A stretch of 64,000 bases of DNA from Hawksworthiomyces lignivorus (GCA_002917075.1 NTMA01000013.1:434001-498000); one strand, 5' to 3'. Counted from the stretch's first letter, positions 11,417-24,369 are shown. The notes: generated from the sequence alone by a model not told the origin. Numbers and translations are program-made.

Positions 11417-12501
11417 TTATTCCTCCACCTGCGCCTCCTGCCGCAGTGCGCCGGCCCCCGCCCTGCGCACCGGCAGCCGCGTCGCGTAGCTGTTGGTGAA
11501 GCTGAGGTGGTGCTTGAAGCTGTCGAGCAGCCGCTTCATCTCGTCGCGCACCTCCTCGCGCGTGCCCAGCCCCTGCATGACGTGCGGCGACGGCGGGCCC
11601 GGCAGCGGCGGCAGCGAGAAGGCGTCATCGAACATGTCTTCTGCGGCGGGGCCGAGGCCGCCGCCGCCGCGGCGCACAAGGTCGCGGTCGTTGTGGTCGC
11701 CGCCGCCGCCGCTGCTGCCGCCGTGTCCGTTCGTCTCAACGCCGGCGTCCCCGTTGTGGATGCTGACGGAGTCGTCCGTGCTGTACGCGAGGCCGACGCC
11801 GGCGTCCATGCTGCCGCCGATGCTGCCGTTGATGTGGCCATTCATGTGGCCGTTCATGCGGCCGTTGGCCGCCTGGTTTATCCGCTGGTCGAGCGAGGGG
11901 AAGCGGCGGCCGCCGGCGCTGCGGAACACGTTCTGATTGACGACGCCGCCAGGTCCGATAAAGCCGCCGCCGCCGCCGCCGACGCCCCCGTCGACGAGGT
12001 AGTGCGACTCTGCCATGTACTCCTCGCCGGCGTAGACGCCCGTCGTGTTGAGGTAGCTCTCGATGGCGCGCCGCTGGATGCGCTCGTCGTCGTCCATGCC
12101 GGGTCCCGCGCCGGCGTGCATGTCGTCCATGCTGCCGAAGCGGGGCGGACCAAAGCCGGGCGCAAGCCCTGGCATGCCGGGCCCCTGCAGCAGCGGGCCA
12201 TAGCCGTTGCCGCCGCCGACGGGTCCGCCGTTGTTCATGGTGCCGGGCACCGACGCGGCCACCATGTGGGCGAACTCGGAGTCGTCGGACACGTAGATGG
12301 ATGGCTCGCGGTTGGTGGAGCCGAGCGGCTGGTAGATGGAGGCGTGCCGCTCCAAGTCAAAGGGGTTGGCCATGCCCATGTCCGAGCCCGTCATGGACGC
12401 GGCGTCCGAGTTGGCCGTCGACGGCCGGGTCGTGTCCGGCATCGGGTCCGGCAGGCTCTCGTCCAGGTCGATCAGGCTGCTCACGGACATGCGGTTGTTC
12501 A

Positions 12502-12532
<31 letters not shown>

Positions 12533-14473
12533 CTGTGCTTGCTGCTGCTGCTGCGGCACCATGAGGTCGTAGCCCTGCGCGTCGCCGTGGTTGTGCACCA
12601 CCACGGGCGGCCGGCCCATGCTGATGCTGTTGTTGTTGCTGTTGTTGTTGCTGTTGTTGTTGCTGCGGCTGCCGCGGCTGCTGCCGGGCGGCGTCGGCAT
12701 AGCGCTGCCGCCGCCGCCTTCGTGAAAGGGGAAGCGCGACACCTCGGGATTCGCCGATGCCGGCGGCTCCATGGTGGGGAACTTCCACTCTTGCGTGCGC
12801 CGGTTCTTGGGTATGTCAGCCGGGTCGCTGAGCGGCGGCCGGTTCAGCTCGGACGAGTCGTTGCCGCCAAACTCGTAGTCCACCGAGATGGTCGGGCCGT
12901 TGGGCCCCGCGCGGATCGTCTCCATGTCGGCGAACTGCGACGGCTCGCCGAGGTCGATCTGCGACGCGTCCAGGTCGATGAGGGACTCGCGCAGCGTCGA
13001 GTGCAGTGAGTCGTCCCGCAGCGGCAGGTCCGACGTCGTGGCCGTCGGCGGCGGCGGCGGCCGGCCGTAGTACGCGCGGGAGTTGTCTTCGTAGTTGGTA
13101 ATGGTGTTGGGGTCGAACACCTTCTCTAGCGGCGCCCGCACGGCGGGCAGGTGCGGCGGCGGCTTCCGGCGGCGGCCGTTCATCTTGGACGGCCGAGGCG
13201 TCGCGCCGTCGGCGAAGCTGCCAAACATGCCCCCGGGGCCGTCGCCGCCCATGCTGCCTCCGTCGGTGCCGCCGCCAGGCGTGTCGTAGTCCACCTGCTC
13301 GCCGTACACGTCGAACACGGCGCGGGCGTCTGGGTTGTCGAAGACGCTGCGGTCAAAGTCGAGCGTGGTGCTAAAGTTCCACTCGTCGCTGGCCAGCGCC
13401 GTCGACGCCAGATGCTCCATGGAGGGGCCCTGGGCGCCGCCGGGCGCGAAGAGCGACTTGCGCGTGCCGCCCTGCGCCTCCCACAGCTTGTAGCCCTTGA
13501 CCAGCATGGCCAGCGTGCCCGTCGGGTAGGCGTCGGCGGTGCCAAAGATGTAAGGGTGGCGCTGCACCTGCTCGATGGGCGGCCGGCGGCCGGGGTCCTC
13601 GGCCAGGCAGAAGGCCACCAGGTCCTTGAGCTGGGGCGAGTACTTGTCGCCCTCGAGGCGCGGCGTGTGCTGCTTGAGGTAGCTGCCAAGCTGGTTGAAG
13701 GTGACGCCGGCGACCACGTTGGGCGGCAGGCCCGAGGCGATCTCAAACACCATGGACCCAAACGCCCAGATGTCGACCTCGGTGCCGTACGACGTGGTCT
13801 CGTCGAACAGCTCCGGCGCCATCCAGTGCGGCGTGCCGATGACCGTCGACCGCTTGTCGAACTTGGTCTCGATGATGCCGGCCACGCCAAAGTCGCACAG
13901 CTGCACGCCGCCCGCCTCGGTCACCAGCACGTTGGCGCACTTGATGTCGCGGTGGATCACGCCCTGGCGGTGCACCCAGAAGATGGCCTCGGCCACCTCG
14001 CGCAGGATGGGGATGATCCACTTCTCCTGCAGGCCGCCGGGCGCCGTCGGCTTCATCAGCGTGGCCACGCTGCCGCCGGCGCAGTACTCGGTGATCATCC
14101 ACATGGACTGGCCCACCGGCAGCGCGTCCAGGAAATAGTTGACGTTCTTGGCGCCGCCGTCCCGGAGTAGCTTGAGCGCGTTGATCTCCTTGAGGAACTC
14201 GCTGTACGTGTCGGCCAGCTTGGGGTTCAGCGTGTCCGACTCCTCGATGTCGATGATCTTGACCGCCACCAGGGCGTTGGACTCCAGGTCATGCGCCTTG
14301 TAGACGCGGCCGAAGCTGCCCTTGCCGATCAGCTCCTCGAGCTGGTACGGCGGCACTTCCTTGCCGGACTTGATGCATTCCTCGTTCACGGCCGCCTGGA
14401 CCTTTTTCGCGTCGTCAAACGCCTTTTGCCGGGTCACCGAATAGTCGGTGCCGCGCACTTGGAGATTAGCCAT
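11417..14473 (-). CDS. STE20/GC-kinase family Ser/Thr protein kinase
   Basis: Intronless, 1018 residues. The kinase domain spans about 43-309: glycine loop GKGSFGRVYKA, ATP lysine in VAVK (Lys72), catalytic loop HRDIKCANV (174-182), DFG 194-196, and GTPHWMAPE before helix F, the motif of germinal-centre kinases. The remaining roughly 700 residues are low-complexity: poly-Gly, poly-Gln, Asn/Ser repeats and His/Asn-Gly-Met runs. The kinase resembles the Sps1/Mst branch that includes the septation kinase Sid1/SepM, but I cannot separate Sid1, Mst1 and Nak1/Kic1 types without an alignment. The tail suggests a regulatory, disordered scaffold. There is nothing to suggest it is broken. The promoter faces 14474 upward. 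Confidence 0.88.
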
Positions 14474-15601
14474 CTCTTATTTGCCGATCTTACTCAAAAG
14501 TCTGTCCGTGCTTTCCGATCTCCACCGTCAGAGTTCACGTCGCCGCCAGCTATCTCGCTGCCACAACGTTCATTCCGGGCCCTTGGGAGATGAGGCGCAA
14601 AGAGAGAGACCAGGGCGCTGAAGCTCAGGATGAGAGCTCTCCGCCGCCCAAGAAGGGGGGGGGGGGAATTGAAACAGGAGAAGAATATGAGCTGGAAACA
14701 GCACAGAGCAAGCGTGCGCAAAGGGCGTGAACAATCGCAAAACTTAGATAACGACAGTCATTTCCGCAATCATAAAAAAGAACATCCTTAGCTGCACCTC
14801 ATCGATGAAATGTTGAAGATTGCTTGTTGCATGAATGAAAAACGGGGAACGGTTACTTCCTATTATTAGGGGAGGAAATGGAGGTTGTTGAAACGGTAAG
14901 GTTGGGAGGCGACATTAGGCGTCACGTGCCGTTTCAGACACACGGTCTTAGCGATAGCTTACAATTGGTGTGGCCGCAAATTGTAAGGCGTGGCCGCAAA
15001 ATTGGGCCAAAATTGCCACTGTTGGACCCTTATTGGTCCCCTACTGTCTTTTATTGTCCCCTATTGTATGTACGTCCTTGCTTTCTGTTGTATCACGTCC
15101 ATCCTCCGTTTCGTTACATGTGGTTTGTGTCTCTTTTTAGAGTAAAATAAAGTACTGAGACACTTTTTGATGTGCAAGATAAAAATACCTAAAACATGTG
15201 CTGCCTACTCATTTCCATCTAATGCTCTCTGTAACCCTACAGCAAGCACACTCCCTGCGTTTCGACCGAAAAACTAAAACCTTGCAAAGTAGCCCTGGAA
15301 ACTGTATTTCTTCTTGCAGACGTTGCTTTTCGTCTAAACACCGGAGAGACAATGAAACAAAACAAAATGAAAACGAAACAAAAAAGGAAAACGCTGTTAC
15401 CTACCATAGTCATACCCGTATTCCATATTCATACTCCGCGTTTGATCCGACACGAATTCTTATATTCATGTCAGCGGTATCATCCAGCTTTCCTTCCAGA
15501 TCAATCCATATATTCGTAACAATACCCTCGGGTATGAAAAACAATAAAATAAAACAGATATGACAAGCGACAACAAAGCAGCCACCGATGAAGCTCGTCA
15601 T
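14474..15601. other. Intergenic region between kinase start and RAD16 3' end
   Basis: About 1.1 kb with no recognisable gene. It holds the kinase leader with a 12-G run near 14655-14666, a CACGTG at about 14924, and a two-copy repeat containing GTGGCCGCAAA at about 14970-15001, followed by repeated ATTG(G/T)CCCCTA words at 15030-15066. Confidence 0.45.
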
Positions 15602-18600
15602 TTAGCTTCCACGGAACAAGAACTGCAAGTCCTCCGGCGTGAGAGACTCCATGGCGGCATCATCGGAGTTGATCGTTGAGTTGATCATTCTCGTCTTCTT
15701 CTCTTGGAGCAGGACCATGCGGCTCTCAACAGAGTCTTCGATACACAGGCGGGTAACAACACACGGGCGTGTTTGTCCAATGCGGTGGCATCTGTCTGCC
15801 GACTGCCACTCCGCAGCGGGATTCCACCAGCTGTTTTGGGTAAGTTAGCATTGATAGATTACAATGAGAAAAGAAGACGGGCGGGGAAGGGGAAAATAGA
15901 GGACATACGGATCGACAATGAACACCCGAGAGGCTTCCGTGAGATTCAGAGCGACGCCGCCAGCTTTGAGGGACACGAGGAAGCACTCGACATCGACATT
16001 GCTTTTGAAGTATTCGATCGAGGCCTGGCGCTGGGCCGGCGTCATGCTTCCATCCAGCATGACGGTCGTAATGCCGGCGCGGCGAAGACGCCACTCGATG
16101 AGCTGGAGCATGGTCGTAAATTGCGAGAAAATGATCGACTTGTGCGATGCCTTGTCCGACCGCAGCCGGTACAGGTTGTGCACGAGCAGCTCGATCTTGG
16201 AAGACGACGTCCAGTTCGCCATGCGGATGCGGTTGATGATGGACGACTTCTTGACCATCACCTCATCCTGCTCTATCTCTGGCTGCTCTAGGTCAATGGA
16301 CAGCGGTATGTGGCAGCGTGGGCAATCTGGCTGCTCGGTCGCGTGCAAGTAGTCCTTGGCACACTCGCGGCAGAAGTCATGCTTACACTTGGAGCGAATT
16401 GCCTCTTCAGCTGGTTCGTCGCAAATGCAGCAGATCATGACGTTCTGGCTGCCCTCGCTGTTCTTCTTAAGGATAAGGTCCGGGTGATCGGCGACTTGGC
16501 GCATCTGCATGATCAGACCGAAAATGTTGGCATAGTTATTAAGCATGACACCGTTTTCAACATAGGTGGTAAACTTTCGCTTCGAATTCGACATGATGCT
16601 ATCGGCGAAGTCGGTTTCCACTTCACTGAAGAACTGACGGTCAACGACGATGTCTTTCACTGGGAGCTCCATGGAGTCAGTGTGATCCTTCTTCAAGCGG
16701 CGCAGCATGACGCGGTCGGTCAAGATCCGAAGCTTTCTGAAGGCGTCGGCTCCAGGTCCGAAATTGCCGTATCTCTGAATAGGGTTCAGAAGCTCCTGGT
16801 TGAAGACGGACAAGTGTCGCATGCCTCTGTGTTTGCCTAGAATAGAGGATGTCAGTCAGCAAAGGCTAGTTATGGAAATAGTTGCAGAGAAGAGATATCT
16901 CAATGACAAAAAGCATGATGCGCCTTACAAAATTTGCAATGGTTGTTATCATCCACGCTCCATTCCATCTTAGAACACTTGCAATCCCGACAGACATAAT
17001 TGGCAAAAGGTTCAATCTGGAGGAAACGGAGAAGGGAAAAGAACTCTCCAATGCGGTTCTGAAGCGGCGTGCCGGTGAGACACCAGCGATAGTCCACATT
17101 CAAGGCAAAGCAGGCCTTCGCTGTCATGGTGCTTCGGGTTTTGATGCAGTGTGCTTCATCCAGGATGACACGGTGGAAGTTGGTCTGGTGGATGATGCTC
17201 TTCTCTTTGTAGACGCCGTCTTTGCGGCTGAAACCCTTCTCCTGCTTGCGGTATATGGATTCCAAACTATTATATGACATCAAGATGACATCGTATTTTT
17301 TGATGTCCTTAACAGTCATGCCTTTAGTTTTGGCATTCGTACCGTGATAAATAAAGGTTTTGAGGCATCCGTCCGTATAGGACGCGATTTCAGAAGTCCA
17401 CTGCATGAGTGCTACCGGCGGAACCAGGACAAGGGTAGGTTTCTTGGCCGGATAATCCGACATGATCAGAGACACAGCTTGGATGGTCTTGCCGAGGCCC
17501 ATCTCGTCACCTAGAAGACCGCCCTTCCAGGGCGTCTTTTCCATGGCGATCATCCAAGCAAGGCCCTCGAGCTGGAACGGCTTCAGGTTGCGCGAAATGG
17601 TCATTGGCTGGTCGGCTCTACCTGCTCTCAGAACAGGCGTGTCTTCCAAGTTCTTCCACATTGATTTCAAGATGGGATGTCTATCCTCTAGCCGGCCTCT
17701 ATCGTTCTTGACGCGTTTCTTATTGCGATAGTCACGATATTGGCGACGTGTGTCCAGGGCGTTCATGTCCGTGCCAGCGCGTCTTGCGCGATCTGCCGCA
17801 ATCTCAAGTGCTTCGTTGCCAGAGACGTAAGAGCCCACATCAGAGTACTCATCCTCCATGTCCTCAATATCACTGAGAGGAGAGCCGTCACTATCGTCTG
17901 AGATCACCTGTGGCTCGTCCGCGCTGGTCTTTACAGCAACACTCTTCCGAGAAGCTCTAGTCAGTTTCCGCTTCTTGGCAGGGGCAGCGTCAGTCAGCCC
18001 ATCCACGGGGAGCATCTCTACGGCATCTGAGCTATCACTACCGCTGAGCCAAGAGCGCTCCGCATCATTATCCTTCTCGTCTGCCGCAGTGGCAGAGGAG
18101 GCAAGACGGTGAGACCGCCGTGAAGACGGACCAGCAACGGCCTTGGTTGCAGTGGAGTTAGCGCGCATGTCTTCTTCTCTCTGTAACTGACGAGCCAGCA
18201 GGGCATCTTGTGCCACCCTTATTTCACTAGAATTGTCCTGTGTTTCAAAATCGTCTTCATCGCCGTCGCTGTCTTCGACGACAGTCCGCTTGCGCTTGGG
18301 ATTTAGAGAGTATTTGCTCTTGTTAAGAGCCTTCACACTATCCGAAGCTAGAGATGGCCTGTCGGGGAGTTCTATTTCGAGTTTCAAAAGAGTGCTAGCA
18401 GGCTGGAAGCCAGACATCTTGGTTTGGCCGTCGGTAGAGGCGTACGGATTCGGGGTATTGGCATCCGTGGTGGGCGGTGTCGATAATTCGTCCTCTGAGG
18501 CAGACCTGGCCGGCGACACGAGAGAGGAAGTAGATTTGCTGCTGAGTCCTAACGACTCAGTCGATGCTGACACGTTGATACTAGCCTCTGGTTCAGAAGC

Positions 18601-18851
18601 TGCCATCTTCGATCGTGACCGGGTAGACCTGCCAAGTGTGGCAGCGGAGGCACCGGAAGGAGAGCTGCTTCGTGAAGCGTTTGCGACTACGTGGTTTAAA
18701 AAAAAAGTCAGAATAGAGAAAGCATAAAGGCAGCGAGAAACGGTCGGGCACAAAAGTTGGTGAATGCCGAAATAGTAAATATTTATTGAGCGAATAAGGC
18801 ATATTACTTACGGCGTTCACTCAGCCGCCTCGTAGGCAGCGAACGAACCAT
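15602..18851 (-). CDS. RAD16: Nucleotide excision repair ATPase/E3 ligase Rad16
   Basis: SNF2-family ATPase that, with Rad7, scans non-transcribed chromatin for UV lesions in global-genome excision repair and serves in a ubiquitin ligase. Four exons (18851-18812, 18686-16929, 16836-15909, 15830-15602) join in phase to 984 residues. Visible features: a Ser/acidic N-terminus; helicase motif [10 protein letters not shown] near residue 430; DEAH box [11 protein letters not shown]; a RING finger (CCICDEP ... CPRCH) inserted between the helicase lobes; motif VI region [21 protein letters not shown]; and the C-terminus [13 protein letters not shown] characteristic of Rad16. The first 13-residue exon ([10 protein letters not shown]) is inferred from a GTAAGT donor with matching phase. 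Its partner gene RAD7 lies about 7 kb to the right, across the terpene-synthase island. Confidence 0.95.
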
Positions 18852-20432
18852 TGCGGGCTATTAGTTTATGCGGACTCCAAGGCTGAGAAATTGCATGCAA
18901 GAATTCAGATTCGGAGGAAAATGACACTCAAAAAGTGCAGAAAGTGTTAGACCACAGAGGGATCGAAGTATCAAGACCGGGAGGAAGAGGACTATGATTT
19001 AATAATCAAATAAAGTCTGGAGAAATGGGATAGTCATGCCGCAGCCTATTAAAGATGACGAAAATTAGAAGAAAGAATCCAAGAAAGGGATGTTAAGTGA
19101 AACAAGAGATTGACAAAGACAAAGTCGATTGGGAAGAGAATGTAAACAGCACAAGGATCGATGATGAATGAGCAGAAGATGGTCCCAGGACTGGATGGCC
19201 GACGAAGATGATGGGGGGGAATTGCACATTACTGCCTAGGCAAGGGGGGGTGAAAGGGAAAAAAAAAAAAAAAAAAAAAGACGGCAAATGGGCAAAAAGG
19301 AGGAGCAAACGCGCCGCGCTGAGAGGTGCGCACTCTGTTCAGTGCTTACGCGATTTAATGGAAAGCGCGGGGTCACGGGACTTCTTGGCTGGTTAAGTGG
19401 CCTAACCCTGTACCTGACAGGGGGGAAACAGGGGAAGGGGTATGCCGCTACTGCAAGCACTATAATGCGTACAGAGTAATACGCGCACAGATTACTCCGC
19501 GCAATACGTATTCCTCGTACAGAGTCTTGAAAATCTGCGACAGATAAATGCACATTGGTCAATAAGACAAGAGCAGCTCGCGTACAAAATAGTTTAGCCC
19601 GCGATTGTGATATGATTAACGTATGTTTTCTTTTCTTTTTTAGGGCATTTTACGGGGGAGCACTGTTTCTTTTCAGCTTCGTCGCTAGCTCTGTTGCTAG
19701 GACCTTATTGTGGTTTTTTGCTAGCGTCACTACGGCATTAGATGCTCACCTTCCAAATCCATGCCATGTTATAATTCAATATCCTTCGTTTGAAAGCGAG
19801 CATTCCGGATTATTATTTTTATCGGAGTGGTTGAGGAGACGAAATTGTTATGACGAGAATCTCTTAGATTGTATACCTTGAGCCTTACTAGTCTAGGGTT
19901 CAATATTCTAGGATCATGGCATCTAAATCACTAAAGTGCCCGCCGCTAACGAGGTACTCAGCGATGTCCGCAGTTTCAATTCTACTGGTTACTGGCTGGT
20001 TGCCATCAATTGTGTTCGCAACGTTCTCCTACTGAACAGTTGTGCCAACAATTGAAAGAGAGTCGCACGCTGTACATAGAGTTTAATTTGCACAGTCAGT
20101 CACCGTTATAGAAAGAGGAGAGCTCATAGAGCCTATAAGGTTGGAGAAGGCCCTGATATGAGTGGTGTCAATCACAGCGCCCCGAGGAATACTCAGGCTC
20201 TTTGTAGCATACATAACCTGGCTTCTCTCCGGATGCCATTTCGATGTTGCTCTAGTATGAGTTTCATATATGAGATATATTGTCAATTCAATTTAGTATG
20301 TTCTGGGGGGCTGTGCTATGGTCGCAACTATATGTAGCAAACATATACAACTCCAAATTAAGGCTCTCTCGATTCCACACTTTATACATACTATACCTAG
20401 TTTAGATCTCCCCCTAGTTGTGGCAACACGAA
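18852..20432. other. Gene-free AT-rich spacer left of the terpene synthase
   Basis: RAD16 promoter up to about 19.3 kb, with a 21-A run near 19259-19279, then AT-rich sequence to 20.43 kb. Short ORFs here (for example 19555-19881 and 20083-20286) match nothing I recognise. The change in base composition suggests degraded repeat material, but I cannot assign a family. Confidence 0.35.
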
Positions 20433-22307
20433 CTACAAAGGTGCATCGCCCAGCTGGAAGGTGACCGAGCCGTCTGGATTCCGCTCTTCAGTAAGCAGCC
20501 CATATCTCGGTGAATTGTGGCTATATGATAGTATTAGCAACCATAGTCAGCTACTCGAGATATATGCTGCGTAGATGCATATCAGAGGGAATACAAGCTA
20601 CGACTTACCCCCAGAGCATCGTGCCGATCGACATAGACCGGCAATTGGTGATGAATTTGGCTACATCCTGAGCAATCTCGTCATCCCTGCCTAGGACATA
20701 TTTGCTCTCCAGGACGGCAGCCGCCTTATCCAGGGCAAACGTCGCGTCTCTCAGCTTCTGGATGCAGTGATCTAGGCCATCCTGGAGATTGAACGCGGGC
20801 TCGGAAGCAATAACAACCAGGTTCTCTAGGAAGTCATCGGCCTAAAGAAGCGAATTTAGCTCTGTACCACTTGTTTCGAGTTCGTCCCAATTCGGAGCAA
20901 GGTAATCCAACGCGGTAACTTACAACTTCTTTCTTGACCGAGACAATATCGTTATTTCTGCGGAAGTGGTATTTAAGTCAGTAAACGCACATAATTTGCC
21001 GTGCGACATGGACTATCAAAAGGGGACAGCTCAGGGTAAACAGGAATTGACTAACACCCAGAGCAGCTTCGTAGTCTCTTCCCACAGAGCTGTCATTTCC
21101 GGGGACTGCATGACCTCTTCTGGGAGGTGCGACTCGTTCGCATACCTGAGGTGCCAGTGTTAGCTCTCGATCAGGACTCTAACATTATAGGAGCGATGCG
21201 ATAGTCCGGGGCCTAGAAATCTCACTCAATCATCGAGATGACTTGTGCCATGCAGCAGCTTCCGTATCTATAATCGCAATAGGCGTCGTAGAGCGGAACG
21301 CCCTTCCTTCTCCGGATAATTTGTTCCTTCTTATAGGATTTCGCAGTCCGGTCAATTTCGTTCCAGAATCGCTGCCGTTGTTCTAGCGATCAAAATGTCA
21401 GCTCCACCATCTTTGTCTTTCAGCACGCCTATAAAATTTTTTCTGGGCCTAGATGGACTGCGAACGCACCGATCGTGTATCTCTCTTTGAGCCACTGGCC
21501 AATTCCCCGGAACGACTCGACCGACTTGAAGTCGCTCGGCGTGAACGGGCCGTCTCCCTCGCCATTCAGAGCGCAGCCCTCGCTGATGACCCGCAGCGTC
21601 TCGGCCCAGATGTGGTCGAATTCTGCGTCGCTGTCGCGCCCGGCAGCGTTGATCGTGTCCACCTCGTCGTCGAGGATGAACATCCAGCACACGAAATAGG
21701 CCAGCTCGGTGAGGCGCTCCGGGCTCGCAAACGGGTACCAGGTCGCGAGGAGGAGGTCCAGATTGCCCTTGGTAAGCTTCGCGAGCACGGTTGGCGACAC
21801 TGTATACCTAGGAAGGAGGATCAGCAGTGTGTTTTCGCACTAAAAGCGGGAGTGGCGCAGATGCAGCACGCCTTGGCGCTGTTTTGCGACGCGGCGCAGC
21901 GCTCGCGGTGGAGAAGCGTAGTATCGCCAGAATAATTGGCAAGGTGAGAGCTACCTGTTCAGCACTTCGGTCACAACATCCTTTACGCGGTCCTGGTGCG
22001 GATTTATCACGCGCGGCCAGCCGTCAAAGAGCGCTTCAAGATCAGGCAGGCGCAGCGTCTGGCCCTTGATCGACCGCACAATGTGCTCGCGGCTCGGCTC
22101 GACGGCCGTCGCCAGCGAGCGGCTGGGAACTCTGGCGACCAGGCCCCAGCGCTTGTGCGGAGCGGGGTATTCCCGGGAGATGGCCCGCCTGGCAACCAAT
22201 GCACCTGGCGCAGTCAACCCATGTCTAGGGAGCGAGCTTCTGCTGTTTACCACTAGCGTGGACCGGAAGAGAGCCGGGATGGACGAGCGAACACGCGATC
22301 CCAGCAT
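20433..22307 (-). CDS. Class I terpene synthase (sesquiterpene-cyclase type)
   Basis: Predicted to ionise and cyclise a prenyl diphosphate, probably farnesyl diphosphate. Seven exons (22307-21955, 21807-21470, 21382-21226, 21145-21056, 20957-20924, 20841-20609, 20520-20433) join in phase to 430 residues. All three signatures are intact: DDEVD at 164-168, the NSE/Mg site NDIVSVKKE at 315-323, and the terminal Arg-Tyr pair in SPRYG (407-408). The domain proper begins near residue 78 (LRLPDLEALF). The first 77 residues are Arg/Ser/Ala-rich with no acidic residue before Glu46, resembling a mitochondrial presequence, which is unusual for this family. One donor is GTTAGT, chosen because it alone keeps the frame. 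The product cannot be predicted. Neighbours are an SDR (divergent) and the RAD16 gene. Confidence 0.9.
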
Positions 22308-24369
22308 GGTGAAAATACGGTGTAGATGGCTTCGTGGAGAGGTTTCGGTGTGTAGCGAGATCTACGGGACAAGGGGCAGGGTGAGATGAGAGGGACAGCC
22401 ATCAAATAAAAAAGACACCTACGGCATTCTCCAACGGACACACAAGCTCTCTTCGTCAGCTTAAAAAAGAAGGTGGTGTCTTCGCAGCGGAAGCTAAACC
22501 GCTTGAAGTGTGAAGTGTGCTGTCAAAACGTGCATATGCGTCTTCGCATCCACCGCTGATGAAAATAACACTTATCTTGCCAATCGGAATAGTGGGAGCC
22601 CAGCGAGCGGGAAACACTAAACTAGCTAGCGCGCTGAAGATTCAGGAAAGCAGAGCTTTAAGAAGCAATCGTACTATTATCTGCTCGTCTGTGTTTGGGT
22701 AGGATTGCTTGGCAACAAGAAGAGCCTAGAACAGGTGCTGGCAAAGTATCCCCTTCAGATGAAACGTTATTTTGGCCACAATGTTTGACTACAGAGATTT
22801 TCTCAAAAAAGCACGGCATTAGAGCATATTATTTTAGTATTTGTGCTACGTTCAAGAAGGTGAAGCAGAGCCGCGCTGTTGTCAAGAAGGATTTTTGTAC
22901 GACACACGTGGGCAGCAGGAAAATGTCTGAGATTAGGCCGTGGCTGTCTCGGGTGCGGATCGCTCCTTGCCGAAAATACTCCAACGGTCCAACAGCCAGA
23001 CCTACGGGGCTTACTGAACTGTTCAGCCAGCCCCCAGCCCCTATTCAGGCGGTACATTCAAGGGAAATCTCTATGAAAGGCATTGGGGGTGAAAAGCCAA
23101 TTGGAGTCTGACCACCCAAATGCCTGAAATTCCTTCTGAATTCAAATCTTGCCTAATTGAGTTCTAATTCGTATGTAGGATTGAAGGCATTCTCATTATT
23201 AATGATAATTTCTTGCGTAGATAAGAACTGGGCAATGTCCGTCCACTTTCAATTGGCCTTCCAAGTTTTTCATCCCATCCACTCTCACCTCCACCGCGCC
23301 GTTTGAGCGTAATTCCGAATGGGCGGCCCTGCTGGCAATCGTCTCACCTCAAAGTAACCAAGTTCAGACGGTTTGGTGCCTGGAGCTGTTGACGTTTCTG
23401 GGTCAGACCCCATTGGCCCCCCAAACATCGCTTGGATAACAAGTCATCCGAGCCAGGGGTCAATATGCAAACCAGAGCACGACTGCCAAACATGTGTATC
23501 GGTATGCCGATAACAATGCTGGCAATGGCTCCTCAGCTCAAGCCGGAGTTATCCTGGGGAATATGCGCTGGCACCGGCGCTATCGTCGGGGTGGAGCCTG
23601 GGTTCATACATACGGGAGTCGCTGCAGAACTGTGGGTTTGGATTATGCCGTTGTAGACATCTTCTTCCTGGCTGTAGATCTTATACGCCAAAGTAGGAGT
23701 AATTTGATTCGTCCTCTTTCTTTACCTTATGAAGTCAAAAGACTGATAGAATACCTAGCCAAGCCGTCTGAAAACTACCTTAAAGCCATTGGTTATGCAC
23801 GTTGAATGTACGTGGCACTATCACCATGTCACTTCAGAATTGGAAAAAATAATGTAGGGGGTATTACCTGTAATAATATAACGTTTGTGGATGCTGATTT
23901 TCCCGCTCCCGCTACGCTGCTCTTGCTTGGCGCCCGCGCTTTGTGCGCTAAATTAATATCTGGAGAGGTTAAAAACACCTGCAGAGGGTTGGCGCCAGCA
24001 CATTGGTTGCGCAATTACTTGGACCCCTATCAGGAAAGCCGACACTGTGTGTCACAGCATACTCTGCAGGGGTGGTGAATAAGACGCCGTAGGAGATACC
24101 AGGCACGCAAGCACAAAACAAAGGCTTTGTGTATCACGGCGGGTCGAGGCGTCATCAAAATCTCATTCAGCTTCCAATCAGAGAAAGGTGCATTTCTGGT
24201 CTACTGCACCAACATTGGAAGAGTTCCAAAGCAAACACCTCTTTGGTTTCGGTTCATTTTTTCCCCTCCTCCTGCGATCGCCAAAAGCACATTTCCATAC
24301 ATTGCGCAGGTGGGCAACGTGCGCAGCTCACCCCTCTCTTCTCCCCTCCCTTTTTTTATTGATAACGCA
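22308..24369. other. Divergent spacer between terpene synthase and SDR
   Basis: About 2 kb, shared promoter space plus degraded sequence. Contains a CACGTG at about 22915 and a probable retroelement relic (listed separately). No intact gene is visible. Confidence 0.4.
23700..24000 (+). mobile_element. Probable degraded Ty1/copia retrotransposon fragment
   Basis: Reading across a stop codon at about 23803, two adjacent segments resemble the end of reverse transcriptase and the start of RNase H in copia elements: VKRLIEYLAKPSENYLKAIGYA (compare the usual SxYxxNPTxxHLKAxxRxxRYL pattern), then FVDADF followed by a sequence out of frame with the usual RRSTxGY. No LTRs or integrase were seen. The call rests on pattern memory only and could be chance. 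Confidence 0.35.

Noticed and set aside
11414..13009. 531-residue plus-strand ORF
   Set aside because: Antisense shadow of the kinase gene's GC-rich tail; Val/Ala/His-rich product without motifs.
19555..20286. Short ORFs in the AT-rich spacer as transposase fragments
   Set aside because: No recognisable catalytic motif or terminal repeats; composition alone is not enough.
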